Of a DNA stretch of 23,959 bases, positions 1 through 6,535 are shown piece after piece; within the stretch, counting starts at the first letter, position 1, and each line of letters opens with the position of its first letter. The notes under the pieces are model-generated. The model was not told the DNA's origin. It made no database searches and was given only the letters and a program-made list of their open reading frames with translations. The DNA is from an uncultured Flavobacterium sp. (GTDB lineage: Bacteria; Bacteroidota; Bacteroidia; Flavobacteriales; Flavobacteriaceae), in contig NZ_CALBSN010000011.1 in the NCBI RefSeq assembly GCF_937967675.1, positions 1 through 23,959 of the forward strand, written 5' to 3'. The position numbers and the translations under genes were made by a program.

Positions 1-352
1 CACTGCTGCCTCCCGTAGGAGTCTGGTCCGTGTCTCAGTACCAGTGTGGGGGATCTCCCTCTCAGGACCCCTACCCATCATCGTCTTGGTAAGCCGTTAC
101 CTTACCAACTAACTAATGGGACGCATGCTCATCTTATACCGTTGGAACTTTAATTACATCTTGATGCCAAGTCGTAATGCTATGGGGCATTAATCCAAAT
201 TTCTCTGGGCTATTCCCCTGTATAAGGTAGATTGCATACGCGTTACGCACCCGTGCGCCGGTCTCAAAGGAGCAAGCTCCTTCTACCCCTCGACTTGCAT
301 GTGTTAGGCCTGCCGCTAGCGTTCATCCTGAGCCAGGATCAAACTCTTCATC
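1..352 (-). rRNA. rrs: 16S ribosomal RNA, 5' portion (runs off the window)
   Basis: Read on the minus strand, the sequence from about 352 downward starts ATGAAGAGTTTGATCCTGG and continues GATGAACGCTAGCGGCAGGC, the 5' end of a Bacteroidetes 16S rRNA. The complement of the universal bacterial probe site (GCTGCCTCCCGTAGGAGT) is at 5-22, so the window holds only about the first 350 nucleotides, to roughly E. coli position 357. The rest of the rRNA operon lies to the left of the window. The exact mature 5' end (350-353) is uncertain by a few bases. Confidence 0.97.
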
Positions 353-543
353 GTATATTGTTTGATAGATTGCTCTATCTTGTTTTATTCGATTCAAGTC
401 GCTAGGTTATTTTCAATTTACTCGAAAAATCTTACTCTCTCTTATTTTCAAAATTACATCGCTGTAATTTTGTGCTGTCAATTCAATATGTCTATGAACG
501 TGTCATTCTTTTTTATTCTCGCCTCTCATTCGATTAGCGGGTG

Positions 544-573
544 CAAAAGTACAACTCTTTTTTAATCTGGCAA
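544..573 (-). promoter_or_regulatory. rRNA operon promoter P1 (proximal)
   Basis: On the minus strand a TTG (-33 box, 573-571) is followed after 19 bp by TACTTTTG (-7 box, 551-544). This matches the Bacteroidetes sigma-ABfr consensus TTG/TAnnTTTG. It lies about 190 bp upstream of the 16S 5' end, so the leader would be about 185 nt. The -7 box is followed by CACCCGC, as in P3. Confidence 0.75.
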
Positions 574-667
574 GCTTTTTTGAAAAAATTTTTTGATTAT
601 TTTTCCCTGACCACTCAACCACTATTTTTAAGAACTTGTACGCTCCGATTCTTTCGTTTCGGGTCGG

Positions 668-699
668 CAAAGATAGCACCTTTACTTTTTATTATCCAA
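668..699 (-). promoter_or_regulatory. rRNA operon promoter P2 (middle)
   Basis: Minus-strand TTG at 699-697, 21 bp spacer, then TATCTTTG at 675-668: a match to TTG/TAnnTTTG. It sits between P1 and P3 upstream of the 16S gene. The spacer is longer than in the other two. Confidence 0.6.
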
Positions 700-781
700 A
701 TCTTTTTTCAACTTTTTTTAAAGTTTTTTTGACTTGTTTAATCTCTCAGTTTGTGTGTGAACTTCTGCTCTAATGCGGGTG

Positions 782-811
782 CAAAAGTAGTAATCTTTTC
801 TCTTCTCGCAA
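782..811 (-). promoter_or_regulatory. rRNA operon promoter P3 (distal)
   Basis: Minus-strand TTG at 811-809, 19 bp spacer, TACTTTTG at 789-782, followed by CACCCGCAT. Box sequences, spacing and the bases after the -7 box are nearly identical to P1. The repeated core suggests duplication of an rRNA promoter module. Confidence 0.7.
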
Positions 812-896
812 GCCTTTTGTAATCTTTTTTTATTCTTTTTTTTGATGTTTTTCTTAACACGCTGATAACAAGGATTTAATACAGAAAAGTTTTTAC

Positions 897-928
897 CTCC
901 CCCTAGCCCCCCTTCAAAGGGGGAATGC
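897..928. repeat. Flavobacterial C-rich/G-rich palindromic repeat, copy 1
   Basis: A run of CCCCCTAGCCCCCC followed by TTCAAAGGGGG forms an imperfect hairpin. The same unit recurs at 1041-1071 and, weaker, at 1311-1340. It resembles the dispersed intergenic 'CCCCTAACCCC...GGGG' units common in flavobacterial genomes. Confidence 0.6.
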
Positions 929-1040
929 TTTTTATTGGACATTGGTTTGTTAAACATATAAGTCTTGGAAGCGTTTTTTACTTATATATAGTGTGGGTAA
1001 AGTTCATGGAAGGGGTAAAATGTAGATAAATTAGATACAA

Positions 1041-1071
1041 CATCCCCCTAACCCCCTTCGAAGGGGGAATT
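1041..1071. repeat. C-rich/G-rich palindromic repeat, copy 2
   Basis: CATCCCCCTAACCCCCTTCG continues into AAGGGGGAATT. Positions 1052-1067 form a perfect 16-bp palindrome (CCCCCTTCGAAGGGGG). It is a second copy of the unit at 897-928, about 145 bp away in the same orientation. Confidence 0.65.
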
Positions 1072-1127
1072 CTTTCTACAAATATAATAGTGTAATTCAG
1101 TATTCAGTTGTGGGCTTAACTACCTTA

Positions 1128-1190
1128 AGCAATAGCCTGCTGCGCAGGAGATTCCTAATCTGCGGAATGACAACTCGCAGGTGCGAGGGA
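1128..1190. repeat. Dispersed intergenic palindromic element
   Basis: The stretch contains CCTGCTGCGCAGG, GATTCCTAATCTGCGGAATG and CTCGCAGGTGCGAG, three short inverted repeats in a row. No credible ORF covers it. The wording resembles extragenic repeats of flavobacteria. Its function is unknown. Confidence 0.45.
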
Positions 1191-1310
1191 AATTCTTTCT
1201 ATGAGGCAATCGTTAATTTTGAATGGAAAAGTTTTTTATACCATTATATATATAATTTCAGGTTTAGGGTTTTCTTATTGAAATTAATTTATTCAAAAAA
1301 TCTTAGAAGG

Positions 1311-1340
1311 AATTATCCCCTTGAGGGGACTTTAGGGGTG
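1311..1340. repeat. C-rich/G-rich palindromic repeat, diverged copy 3
   Basis: ATCCCCTTGAGGGGACTTTAGGGG is an imperfect palindrome of the same kind as those at 897-928 and 1041-1071, in the opposite orientation (G-rich arm with TTTAGGGG last). It is followed by a small hairpin GCTCG-CTTGA-CGAGC at about 1343-1357. Confidence 0.5.
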
Positions 1341-1392
1341 TTGCTCGCTTGACGAGCCAGCGGGATGGTTATCTGGAATACAAAACGTCTTA

Positions 1393-1515
1393 TCTAGCCC
1401 CGATGGGAGGGGAAATCTTTTTTCTTTTTTGTTGCCTTCGAGAACCTCAAGCAACAAAAAAGAAACCTCAGGCAACAAAAAAGAAAAAAATTGTAACGGA
1501 CAGCGGGACTAAAAG
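1393..1515. repeat. AGCCCCGAT...AACGGACAGCGGGA dispersed element
   Basis: The unit starts TAGCCCCGATGGGAGGGGAA, continues with a TTTTTTCTTTTTTGTTGCC arm (1418-1435) whose complement GGCAACAAAAAAG recurs at 1471-1483, and ends ATTGTAACGGACAGCGGGAC. Inside it CCTCAAGCAACAAAAAAG and CCTCAGGCAACAAAAAAG form a 21-bp tandem pair (1445-1465, 1466-1486). From memory, elements with this start and end are dispersed through Flavobacterium genomes. The hairpin may act as a terminator or a spacer, but I cannot tell which. Confidence 0.5.
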
Positions 1516-1574
1516 TCTTTATGGAATGCTGAACGGCTGCTTCAAATCTTTTTTAACATTATACCTTATATATA

Positions 1575-1605
1575 TTGTATGGATTTTATTATTCGTTTAT
1601 ATTTG
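1575..1605 (+). promoter_or_regulatory. Promoter of the thrS-infC-rpmI-rplT operon
   Basis: TTG at 1575-1577, 20 bp spacer, TATATTTG at 1598-1605: a full match to the Bacteroidetes consensus. Transcription would start near 1612, giving a very short leader (about 14 nt) before the thrS ATG at 1626. Confidence 0.75.
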
Positions 1606-1625
1606 CACCTTATAAATTTTAAACA

Positions 1626-3566
1626 ATGATAAAAGTTACTTTACCCGACGGGTCGGTTAAGGAGATGGCTCAAGGAGTTACTCCAATGGATGTTGCGAAA
1701 AGCATTAGTGAAGGTTTGGCTAGAAACGTGATTTCGGCTTCCTATAATGGTACCACTATTGAAACGACGACGACCTTAACGACGGACGGTACACTTATAT
1801 TATATACATGGAATGACAAAGAGGGTAAAAAAGCTTTTTGGCATTCGACTTCGCACGTGATGGCGCAAGCGCTTCAAGAAATGTATCCTGGAATTAAATT
1901 AACGCTTGGACCTGCGATTGATAATGGTTTCTATTACGACGTAGATTTTGGCGACCAAAGAATCACAGATGCCGATTTCAAAAAGATTGAAGATCGTGTG
2001 TTAGAAATTTCGAGAGAGAAACATGAATTTAAAATGCGTTCGGTTTCAAAAGCAGAAGCATTGGAGGTTTATAAAGATAATGAGTACAAAACCGAGTTGA
2101 TTTCGAATTTAGAAGACGGAACGATTACGTTCTGCGATCATTCAAACTTCTTTGATTTGTGTCGTGGTGGACATATTCCGAATACAGGAATTATCAAAGC
2201 TATGAAAATCTTATCGGTGGCGGGTGCTTACTGGAGAGGTGATGAAAAGAACAAGCAGTTAACTCGTGTTTACGGAATTTCGTTCCCAAAACAAAAAGAT
2301 TTAACGGATTACCTTGAATTATTAGAAGAAGCAAAACGTCGCGACCATAGAAAATTAGGAAAAGAATTAGAATTATTCCATTTTTCACAAAAAGTAGGTC
2401 AAGGTTTGCCGTTATGGTTACCAAAAGGTGCTGCTTTACGCGATAGATTAGAGCAATTCTTGAAAAAAGCACAGAAAAAAGCAGGTTACGAGCAAGTAGT
2501 TACGCCTCATATTGGGATGAAAGACTTGTATGTAACTTCTGGACACTATGCTAAATATGGTGCAGATAGTTTCCAACCAATTCATACACCAGCGGAAGGC
2601 GAAGAGTTCTTGTTAAAACCAATGAACTGTCCACACCACTGTGAGATTTACAATGCAAGACCTTGGTCGTACAAAGATTTACCAAAACGTTATGCTGAAT
2701 TTGGAACGGTATATCGTTATGAGCAATCGGGAGAATTACATGGATTAACTCGTGTTAGAGGATTTACTCAGGATGATGCACATATTTTCTGTACGCCTGA
2801 TCAATTGGATGCTGAATTTAAAAATGTAATTGATTTAGTATTGTACGTTTTTGGTTCGTTAGGATTTGAAAACTTTACGGCTCAGGTATCAGTTCGTGAT
2901 TTAGACAATCCGGATAAATATATAGGTAGCGTTGAAAACTGGGAAAAAGCAGAAAATGCAATTATCAGTGCAGCGAAAGACAAAGGATTAAATTATGTGA
3001 TTGAAGCTGGAGAAGCGGCTTTCTATGGTCCGAAATTGGATTTCATGGTAAAAGATGCTTTAGGCAGAAGTTGGCAGTTAGGAACCATTCAGGTAGATTA
3101 CAACTTACCGGAGCGTTTTGAATTGTCTTATAAAGGTGCGGATGACAAGTTACATCGCCCTGTTATGATTCACCGAGCGCCTTTTGGATCAATGGAACGT
3201 TTTATCGCTATTTTATTGGAACACACAGCAGGAAATTTCCCAATTTGGTTGATGCCAGAGCAGGCTATAATCTTGTCTTTGAGTGAGAAATATGAAAATT
3301 ATGCTAAAAAAGTTTTAGATTTGCTAGAAAATCACGAAATTCGCGCCCTAATTGACAACCGAAATGAAACAATCGGTAAGAAAATTAGAGAAGCGGAGAT
3401 GAACAAATATCCGTTTATGCTGATTGTTGGCGAGGAAGAAGAGAAAAACGGAACGGTTTCAGTAAGACAACGCGGACAAGAAGGAAAAGGAAATGTATCG
3501 GTTACTATTGAGCAATTTGCAGCAATGATAAACGAAGAAATCAATAAAACATTAAAACAATTTTAA
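1626..3566 (+). CDS. thrS: Threonyl-tRNA synthetase
   Basis: Class II aminoacyl-tRNA synthetase that charges tRNA-Thr with threonine in the cytoplasm. At 646 aa it has the full family length. Domains in order: TGS (about 1-62); the editing domain with H73-x3-H77 and, further on, CRGGH (C179, H183), which clears Ser-tRNA-Thr; then the catalytic core with KPMNCPHHCEIY (zinc Cys), motif 2 region RYEQSGELHGLTRVRGFTQD, the zinc His in DDAHIFC, and motif 3 HRAPFGSMERF. A C-terminal anticodon-binding domain follows (about 540-640). The ATG at 1626 fits both the TGS start and the adjacent promoter. It is the first gene of the conserved thrS-infC-rpmI-rplT operon, and infC begins about 28 bp after its stop. 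Confidence 0.98.
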   Translation: MIKVTLPDGSVKEMAQGVTPMDVAKSISEGLARNVISASYNGTTIETTTTLTTDGTLILYTWNDKEGKKAFWHSTSHVMAQALQEMYPGIKLTLGPAIDNGFYYDVDFGDQRITDADFKKIEDRVLEISREKHEFKMRSVSKAEALEVYKDNEYKTELISNLEDGTITFCDHSNFFDLCRGGHIPNTGIIKAMKILSVAGAYWRGDEKNKQLTRVYGISFPKQKDLTDYLELLEEAKRRDHRKLGKELELFHFSQKVGQGLPLWLPKGAALRDRLEQFLKKAQKKAGYEQVVTPHIGMKDLYVTSGHYAKYGADSFQPIHTPAEGEEFLLKPMNCPHHCEIYNARPWSYKDLPKRYAEFGTVYRYEQSGELHGLTRVRGFTQDDAHIFCTPDQLDAEFKNVIDLVLYVFGSLGFENFTAQVSVRDLDNPDKYIGSVENWEKAENAIISAAKDKGLNYVIEAGEAAFYGPKLDFMVKDALGRSWQLGTIQVDYNLPERFELSYKGADDKLHRPVMIHRAPFGSMERFIAILLEHTAGNFPIWLMPEQAIILSLSEKYENYAKKVLDLLENHEIRALIDNRNETIGKKIREAEMNKYPFMLIVGEEEEKNGTVSVRQRGQEGKGNVSVTIEQFAAMINEEINKTLKQF

Positions 3567-3594
3567 GTTTAACTAAAATCTTAAAGCCATAGCA

Positions 3595-4143
3595 ATTAGA
3601 AACAACAGAGGTTTTCAACCTCGCGAAGAGAAAAAAGCAGCGCATCGTATCAACAATTTGATTCGTGTACCTGAAGTACGTTTAGTAGGCGAAAATATTG
3701 AGCCTGGAGTTTACAAAATAGCAGAAGCCCTTCGCTTAGCTGAAGAGCAAGAAGTTGATTTGGTAGAGATTTCTCCAAATGCTGAACCGCCCGTTTGTAA
3801 ATTGATGGATTATGGTAAGTTTTTGTACCAACAAAAGAAGAGAGAAAAAGAGCTTAAAGCAAAATCTACTCAGATTGTAATTAAGGAAATCCGTTTTGGA
3901 CCTCAAACAGATGAGCATGATTATGAGTTTAAGAAAAAGAATGCCATCAAATTTTTACAAGACGGGGCTAAATTAAAAGCCTTTGTATTCTTTAAAGGAC
4001 GTTCGATTATCTATAAAGAGCAAGGACAAATTTTATTATTACGTTTGGCTCAAGAATTGGAAGAGTTTGGAAAAGTAGAAGCGATGCCCGTTTTAGAAGG
4101 AAAACGTATGATTATGTACATTGCTCCGAAAAAGAAAAAGTAA
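3595..4143 (+). CDS. infC: Translation initiation factor IF-3, non-ATG start (AUU or AUA)
   Basis: IF-3 binds the 30S subunit, prevents premature 50S joining and proofreads start codon and initiator tRNA. The N domain contains NRGFQP, RINNLIRVPEVRLVGENIEP and VDLVEISPNAEPPVCKLMDY. The C domain includes EIRFGPQTDEHDYEFK and ends in APKKKK. No ATG, GTG or TTG lies upstream of the TTG at 3658, which would remove the conserved NNRGFQPR...HRINN segment encoded from 3601. The in-frame stop at 3574-3576 leaves ATA 3589 and ATT 3595 as candidates. I chose ATT (182 aa) because AUU starts infC in E. coli, where IF-3 rejects it and so represses its own synthesis. The ATA start would add two residues (Ala-Ile after the initiator). 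The identity is certain but the exact start is not. Confidence 0.93.
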   Translation: MRNNRGFQPREEKKAAHRINNLIRVPEVRLVGENIEPGVYKIAEALRLAEEQEVDLVEISPNAEPPVCKLMDYGKFLYQQKKREKELKAKSTQIVIKEIRFGPQTDEHDYEFKKKNAIKFLQDGAKLKAFVFFKGRSIIYKEQGQILLLRLAQELEEFGKVEAMPVLEGKRMIMYIAPKKKK

Positions 4144-4245
4144 GCAGTTAGCAGTCGCAGTATTCAGTAATTACTCTGTAAACTGAAAACCGAGACTGAA
4201 AACTAAAAAATAATAAGTAAGATAGATTATAAATACAGGAAGAAA

Positions 4246-4443
4246 ATGCCTAAAATGAAAACGAAATCTAGTGCTAAGAAACGATTCAAAGTTACTGGTT
4301 CTGGAAAGATCAAAAGAAAACACGCTTTTAAAAGTCACATTTTGACTAAAAAATCTAAAAAGCGTAAATTAGCTTTAACTCACGCTACATTGGTTCACCC
4401 AACAGATGAGAGAAGCATTAAACAACAATTAAATTTAATTTAA
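4246..4443 (+). CDS. rpmI: 50S ribosomal protein L35 (bL35)
   Basis: A 65-aa strongly basic protein starting [20 protein letters not shown] with [22 protein letters not shown]-like charge pattern, the complete bL35 family length. It is a component of the large ribosomal subunit. The 102-bp gap after infC contains AT-rich 'cagtattcagtaattac' repeat debris and no visible terminator, so it probably belongs to the same transcript. Confidence 0.98.
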   Translation: [65 protein letters not shown]

Positions 4444-4560
4444 TCGTTGTTGGTTAAAACAATTTAGTAACCCTGGAGTGGGCTGTTTTGAATTCAGAAT
4501 TTTGAGTTTAGAATTTAGAAGAATCGAAAGATCGCCTTACTGCAAAAAACATTTAAAATT

Positions 4561-4905
4561 ATGCCAAGAGCAACAAATTCAGTAGCTACTAAAGCTAGAA
4601 AAAAAAGAGTATTAAAACAAGCCAAAGGTTTCTTTGGAAGACGTAAAAACGTTTGGACTGTAGCTAAAAACGCGGTAGAAAAAGCAATGGCTTATGCTTA
4701 CCGTGATAGAAAACAAAACAAAAGAAACTTCCGTGCATTATGGATTATGCGTATTAACGCTGGTGCTCGTTTACACGGAATGAGTTATTCTCAGTTTATG
4801 GGGAAATTAAAAGCTAACAATATCGAATTGAACCGTAAAGTTCTTGCTGATTTAGCTATGAATCACCCAGCAGCTTTCGCAGCTATCGTTAATAAAATTA
4901 AATAA
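4561..4905 (+). CDS. rplT: 50S ribosomal protein L20 (bL20)
   Basis: A 114-aa basic protein (MPRATNSVATKARKKRVLKQ, then AKGFFGRRKNVW, FRALWIMRINAGARLHGMSY, NRKVLADLAMNHPAAF). This is the full bL20 length with the N-terminal rRNA-binding extension and the globular C domain. It is an early 23S rRNA binder needed for 50S assembly and the last gene of the thrS operon, followed by a terminator at 4941-4968. Codons from residue 57 onward, together with the 3' flank, recur as a relic 385 bp downstream (5114-5290). Confidence 0.98.
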   Translation: MPRATNSVATKARKKRVLKQAKGFFGRRKNVWTVAKNAVEKAMAYAYRDRKQNKRNFRALWIMRINAGARLHGMSYSQFMGKLKANNIELNRKVLADLAMNHPAAFAAIVNKIK

Positions 4906-4940
4906 TTACGTCTAACTCAGTTTATCTTACTTATATATTA

Positions 4941-4968
4941 AACCCCGATGAAAATCGGGGTTTTTTAT
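4941..4968 (+). terminator. Rho-independent terminator of the thrS-rplT operon
   Basis: AACCCCGAT-GAAA-ATCGGGGTT followed by a T run at 4959-4966. It starts 36 bp after the rplT stop. An identical copy lies at 5326-5353. Confidence 0.9.
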
Positions 4969-5113
4969 TTGTAGTGTGTTTGGATTGTGGGCACGGAATG
5001 CAATTCCGCGCTATCGGGTAAATAATGCAATTACAACTAATAAAAATAAAATTCTTTTTTGCATGATATTATTTTGTTTGTGGGCACGGAATGCAATTCC
5101 GCGCTATCGGGAT

Positions 5114-5290
5114 TTCCGTGCTTTATGGATTACGCGTATCAATGCTGGTGCACGTTTACATGGTATGAGTTATTCTCAATTTATGGGGAAAGTAAAAGCT
5201 AACAATATCGAATTGAACCGTAAAGTTCTTGCAGATTTAGCTATGAACCACCCAGCTGCTTTCACAGCTATCGTTAACAAAATTAAATAA
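5114..5290 (+). pseudogene. rplT 3' fragment (truncated duplicate of bL20)
   Basis: It encodes the last 58 residues of bL20 (FRALWITRINAGARLHGMSY ... NKIK) in frame with the same stop context, but without the first half of the gene and with no good start codon. Compared with codons 57-114 of rplT I count 14 base changes, 11 of them silent and only three changing residues (M to T, L to V, A to T). That silent bias means the copy diverged while it was a functional gene, before truncation. The sequence after the stop, through the terminator and the first palindromic repeat, is identical to that after rplT. The left junction lies within TTTCCGTGC next to a palindromic repeat copy. Confidence 0.85.
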
Positions 5291-5325
5291 TTACGTCTAA
5301 CTCAGTTTATCTTACTTATATATTA

Positions 5326-5353
5326 AACCCCGATGAAAATCGGGGTTTTTTAT
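5326..5353 (+). terminator. Duplicated copy of the rplT terminator
   Basis: Exact copy of the hairpin and T tract at 4941-4968, carried along with the rplT 3' fragment. It has no intact upstream gene of its own. Confidence 0.8.
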
Positions 5354-5474
5354 TTGTAGTGTGTTTGGATTGTGGGCACGGAATGCAATTCCGCGCTATC
5401 GGGTTTTTATTTGGTGTAGTTTTGATTGTGACACGGAATACAATTCCGCGCTATAGGACTGTTAGTAATCAGTT

Positions 5475-5834
5475 TTAATCAACTTTTGCGAAATAATAAC
5501 CAAGGTCTTTTACTACATACAAATGAGGTTCTCCCCAAAACATAGGTCGATAAATAGTTAACTCAAAACCAGCATTTCCTAATTCGTATTGATATGTTAA
5601 TTCCAAATCAGAGCCATTTATTTCATAAGTTCCTTTCCCCCATGTATCACTTTCAAAATTACCATCATCATTTAATGTCAATTTATCATTTAGATTTGGC
5701 CCTTCTGCTACTGCAGATGGAAAATGATAAATATAAGTTCCTGAAATAAATCGCGGTGTATAAATATTATCATATGCTAATGATAAAGTAATAAATAAAA
5801 CTATCAATATAATTATAATATTTCTACGATTCAT
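5475..5834 (-). CDS. Membrane-anchored or exported protein of unknown function, probable cassette gene
   Basis: A 119-aa protein starting MNRRNIIIILIVLFITLSLA, with one hydrophobic N-terminal segment (about 4-21) that serves as a signal peptide or anchor. The remainder (SGTYIYHF ... KLTLNDDGNFESDTWGKGTY, ELTYQYELG, LYVVKDLGYYFAKVD) has the short alternating beta pattern of small lipocalin-like or META-type domains, but I do not recognise the family. I chose the ATG at 5834 over one seven codons upstream because it places the positive charges directly before the hydrophobic stretch. Upstream (5845-5986) lies an attC-like site, and it shares strand and context with the lipoprotein gene at 5995. 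Confidence 0.7.
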   Translation of the reverse strand: MNRRNIIIILIVLFITLSLAYDNIYTPRFISGTYIYHFPSAVAEGPNLNDKLTLNDDGNFESDTWGKGTYEINGSDLELTYQYELGNAGFELTIYRPMFWGEPHLYVVKDLGYYFAKVD

Positions 5835-5844
5835 AAATAAAATT

Positions 5845-5986
5845 GTTGCAAACATTAATATGGCTTGCTTTCAGTGGCGTTGAACCAACACAAAGCCATT
5901 ACAAAAATAACAAAAAATTCCATTCAGCTGCGGATATTCCGTAGGAAAATCTGAAAATAGTCATTGAAACAAACCGCTGTTGTGGC
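5845..5986 (-). other. attC-like recombination site between two minus-strand cassettes
   Basis: Read on the minus strand, it opens with a GCCACAAC core (5986-5979), whose complement GTTGTAGC (one mismatch) lies at the upstream boundary of the lipoprotein gene (6428-6421). It continues AGCGGTTTG, has a central TTTTCCTACGGAA hairpin seed, and closes with GTTCAACGCC ... CAAGCC ... GTTTGCAA. The outer arms GGTTTG/CAAGCC pair. The terminal core GTTTGCA departs from GTTRRRY, so the site may be degraded. Confidence 0.55.
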
Positions 5987-5994
5987 ACGTTTTT

Positions 5995-6402
5995 TTAATT
6001 AAAATCTCTTTCGGTTAAAATAATTTTATATTCAACTTCATTCATTTTGAGAATTCCACTATTCAGAATTTTAAATTCCCAATTAATTCTGTCAAATATG
6101 TTTCTATTTAAAACTTCCTTCTCCTTTGTTACAATTATTGTGTCAATCCCTTCAAGAAAATCAACTCCTTTGTCTTTAGCGGTTCCAATTTCTCCATATT
6201 CCACAATAAGTAATTCTGAGTTAGGTTTTAATTCTACTGTTTTAATAGAGTCTTTATCAGATATATTTCTATTTCCATATTTTAATATTGATTCAACTTT
6301 AATATTCGATTCAGTTCTGTTTTCTACAACGAATCTATTTACAACACCAGGGTCGCAAGAAGTGAATATTATTAAAATTAGAATTAAGCTAATTCTTTTC
6401 AT
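5995..6402 (-). CDS. Lipoprotein of unknown function, probable cassette gene
   Basis: 135 aa, starting MKRISLILILIIFTSCDPGV: a lipoprotein signal peptide with lipobox FTSC (Cys16). After cleavage and lipidation it would be held in the inner or outer membrane. The mature part (RFVVENRTESNIKVESIL, ELKPNSELLIVEYGEIG, DFLEGIDTIIVTKEK, EYKIILTERDFN) looks like one small beta-rich domain, and I do not recognise a family. The start is preceded at 6428-6403 by CGAGTTGTAGCAAATTTTAG, the same layout as the start of the cassette at 21598. It is divergent from rlmF. Confidence 0.75.
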   Translation of the reverse strand: MKRISLILILIIFTSCDPGVVNRFVVENRTESNIKVESILKYGNRNISDKDSIKTVELKPNSELLIVEYGEIGTAKDKGVDFLEGIDTIIVTKEKEVLNRNIFDRINWEFKILNSGILKMNEVEYKIILTERDFN

Positions 6403-6420
6403 TCAGTTTTTCTAAAATTT

Positions 6421-6437
6421 GCTACAACTCGTTTATA
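6421..6437 (-). other. Cassette boundary core (GTTGTAGC) of the minus-strand cassettes
   Basis: On the minus strand TATAAACGAGTTGTAGC (6437-6421) closely matches TATAAACGAGTTATAGGGC (21591-21609) at the start of the other cassette array. The GTTGTAGC core complements the GCCACAAC core of the attC-like site at 5979-5986 with one mismatch, as expected for the two ends of a single cassette. Confidence 0.5.
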
Positions 6438-6535
6438 CCATCAAATATATACAACTTTTTAATAATTCTGTAGTAAAAACCTTCTTTACTATTATTCCTC
6501 AGAATTCAATACCTTTACACTTTAAAAACAATACT

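Larger units (their letters stand above)
4992..5451. repeat. Four copies of a CACGGAATGCAATTCCGCGC palindromic repeat
   Basis: The 20-bp near-palindrome CACGGAATGCAATTCCGCGC occurs at 4992-5011, 5085-5104 and 5377-5396, and with one change (GAATACAATT) at 5432-5451. It is flanked by 'TGTGGG' and 'TATCGGG' in the first three. The copy at 4992 and that at 5377 belong to the rplT 3' duplication. The copy at 5085 sits directly at the left junction of the duplicated segment. It resembles REP-like extragenic palindromes. No transposase is visible. Confidence 0.75.

Noticed and set aside
362..1615. Several open frames of 60-90 codons upstream of thrS
   Set aside because: They run through rRNA promoters and dispersed palindromes, have low-complexity translations and no family likeness.
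4976..5290. Open frame of 104 codons joining the repeat to the L20 fragment
   Set aside because: The first third is palindromic repeat sequence and the rest is a truncated L20 copy; there is no credible start, so it is listed as a pseudogene.
6419..6535. Longer N terminus of RlmF
   Set aside because: It starts at a TTG inside the cassette boundary and lacks family similarity; the TTG at 6536 gives the normal family length.
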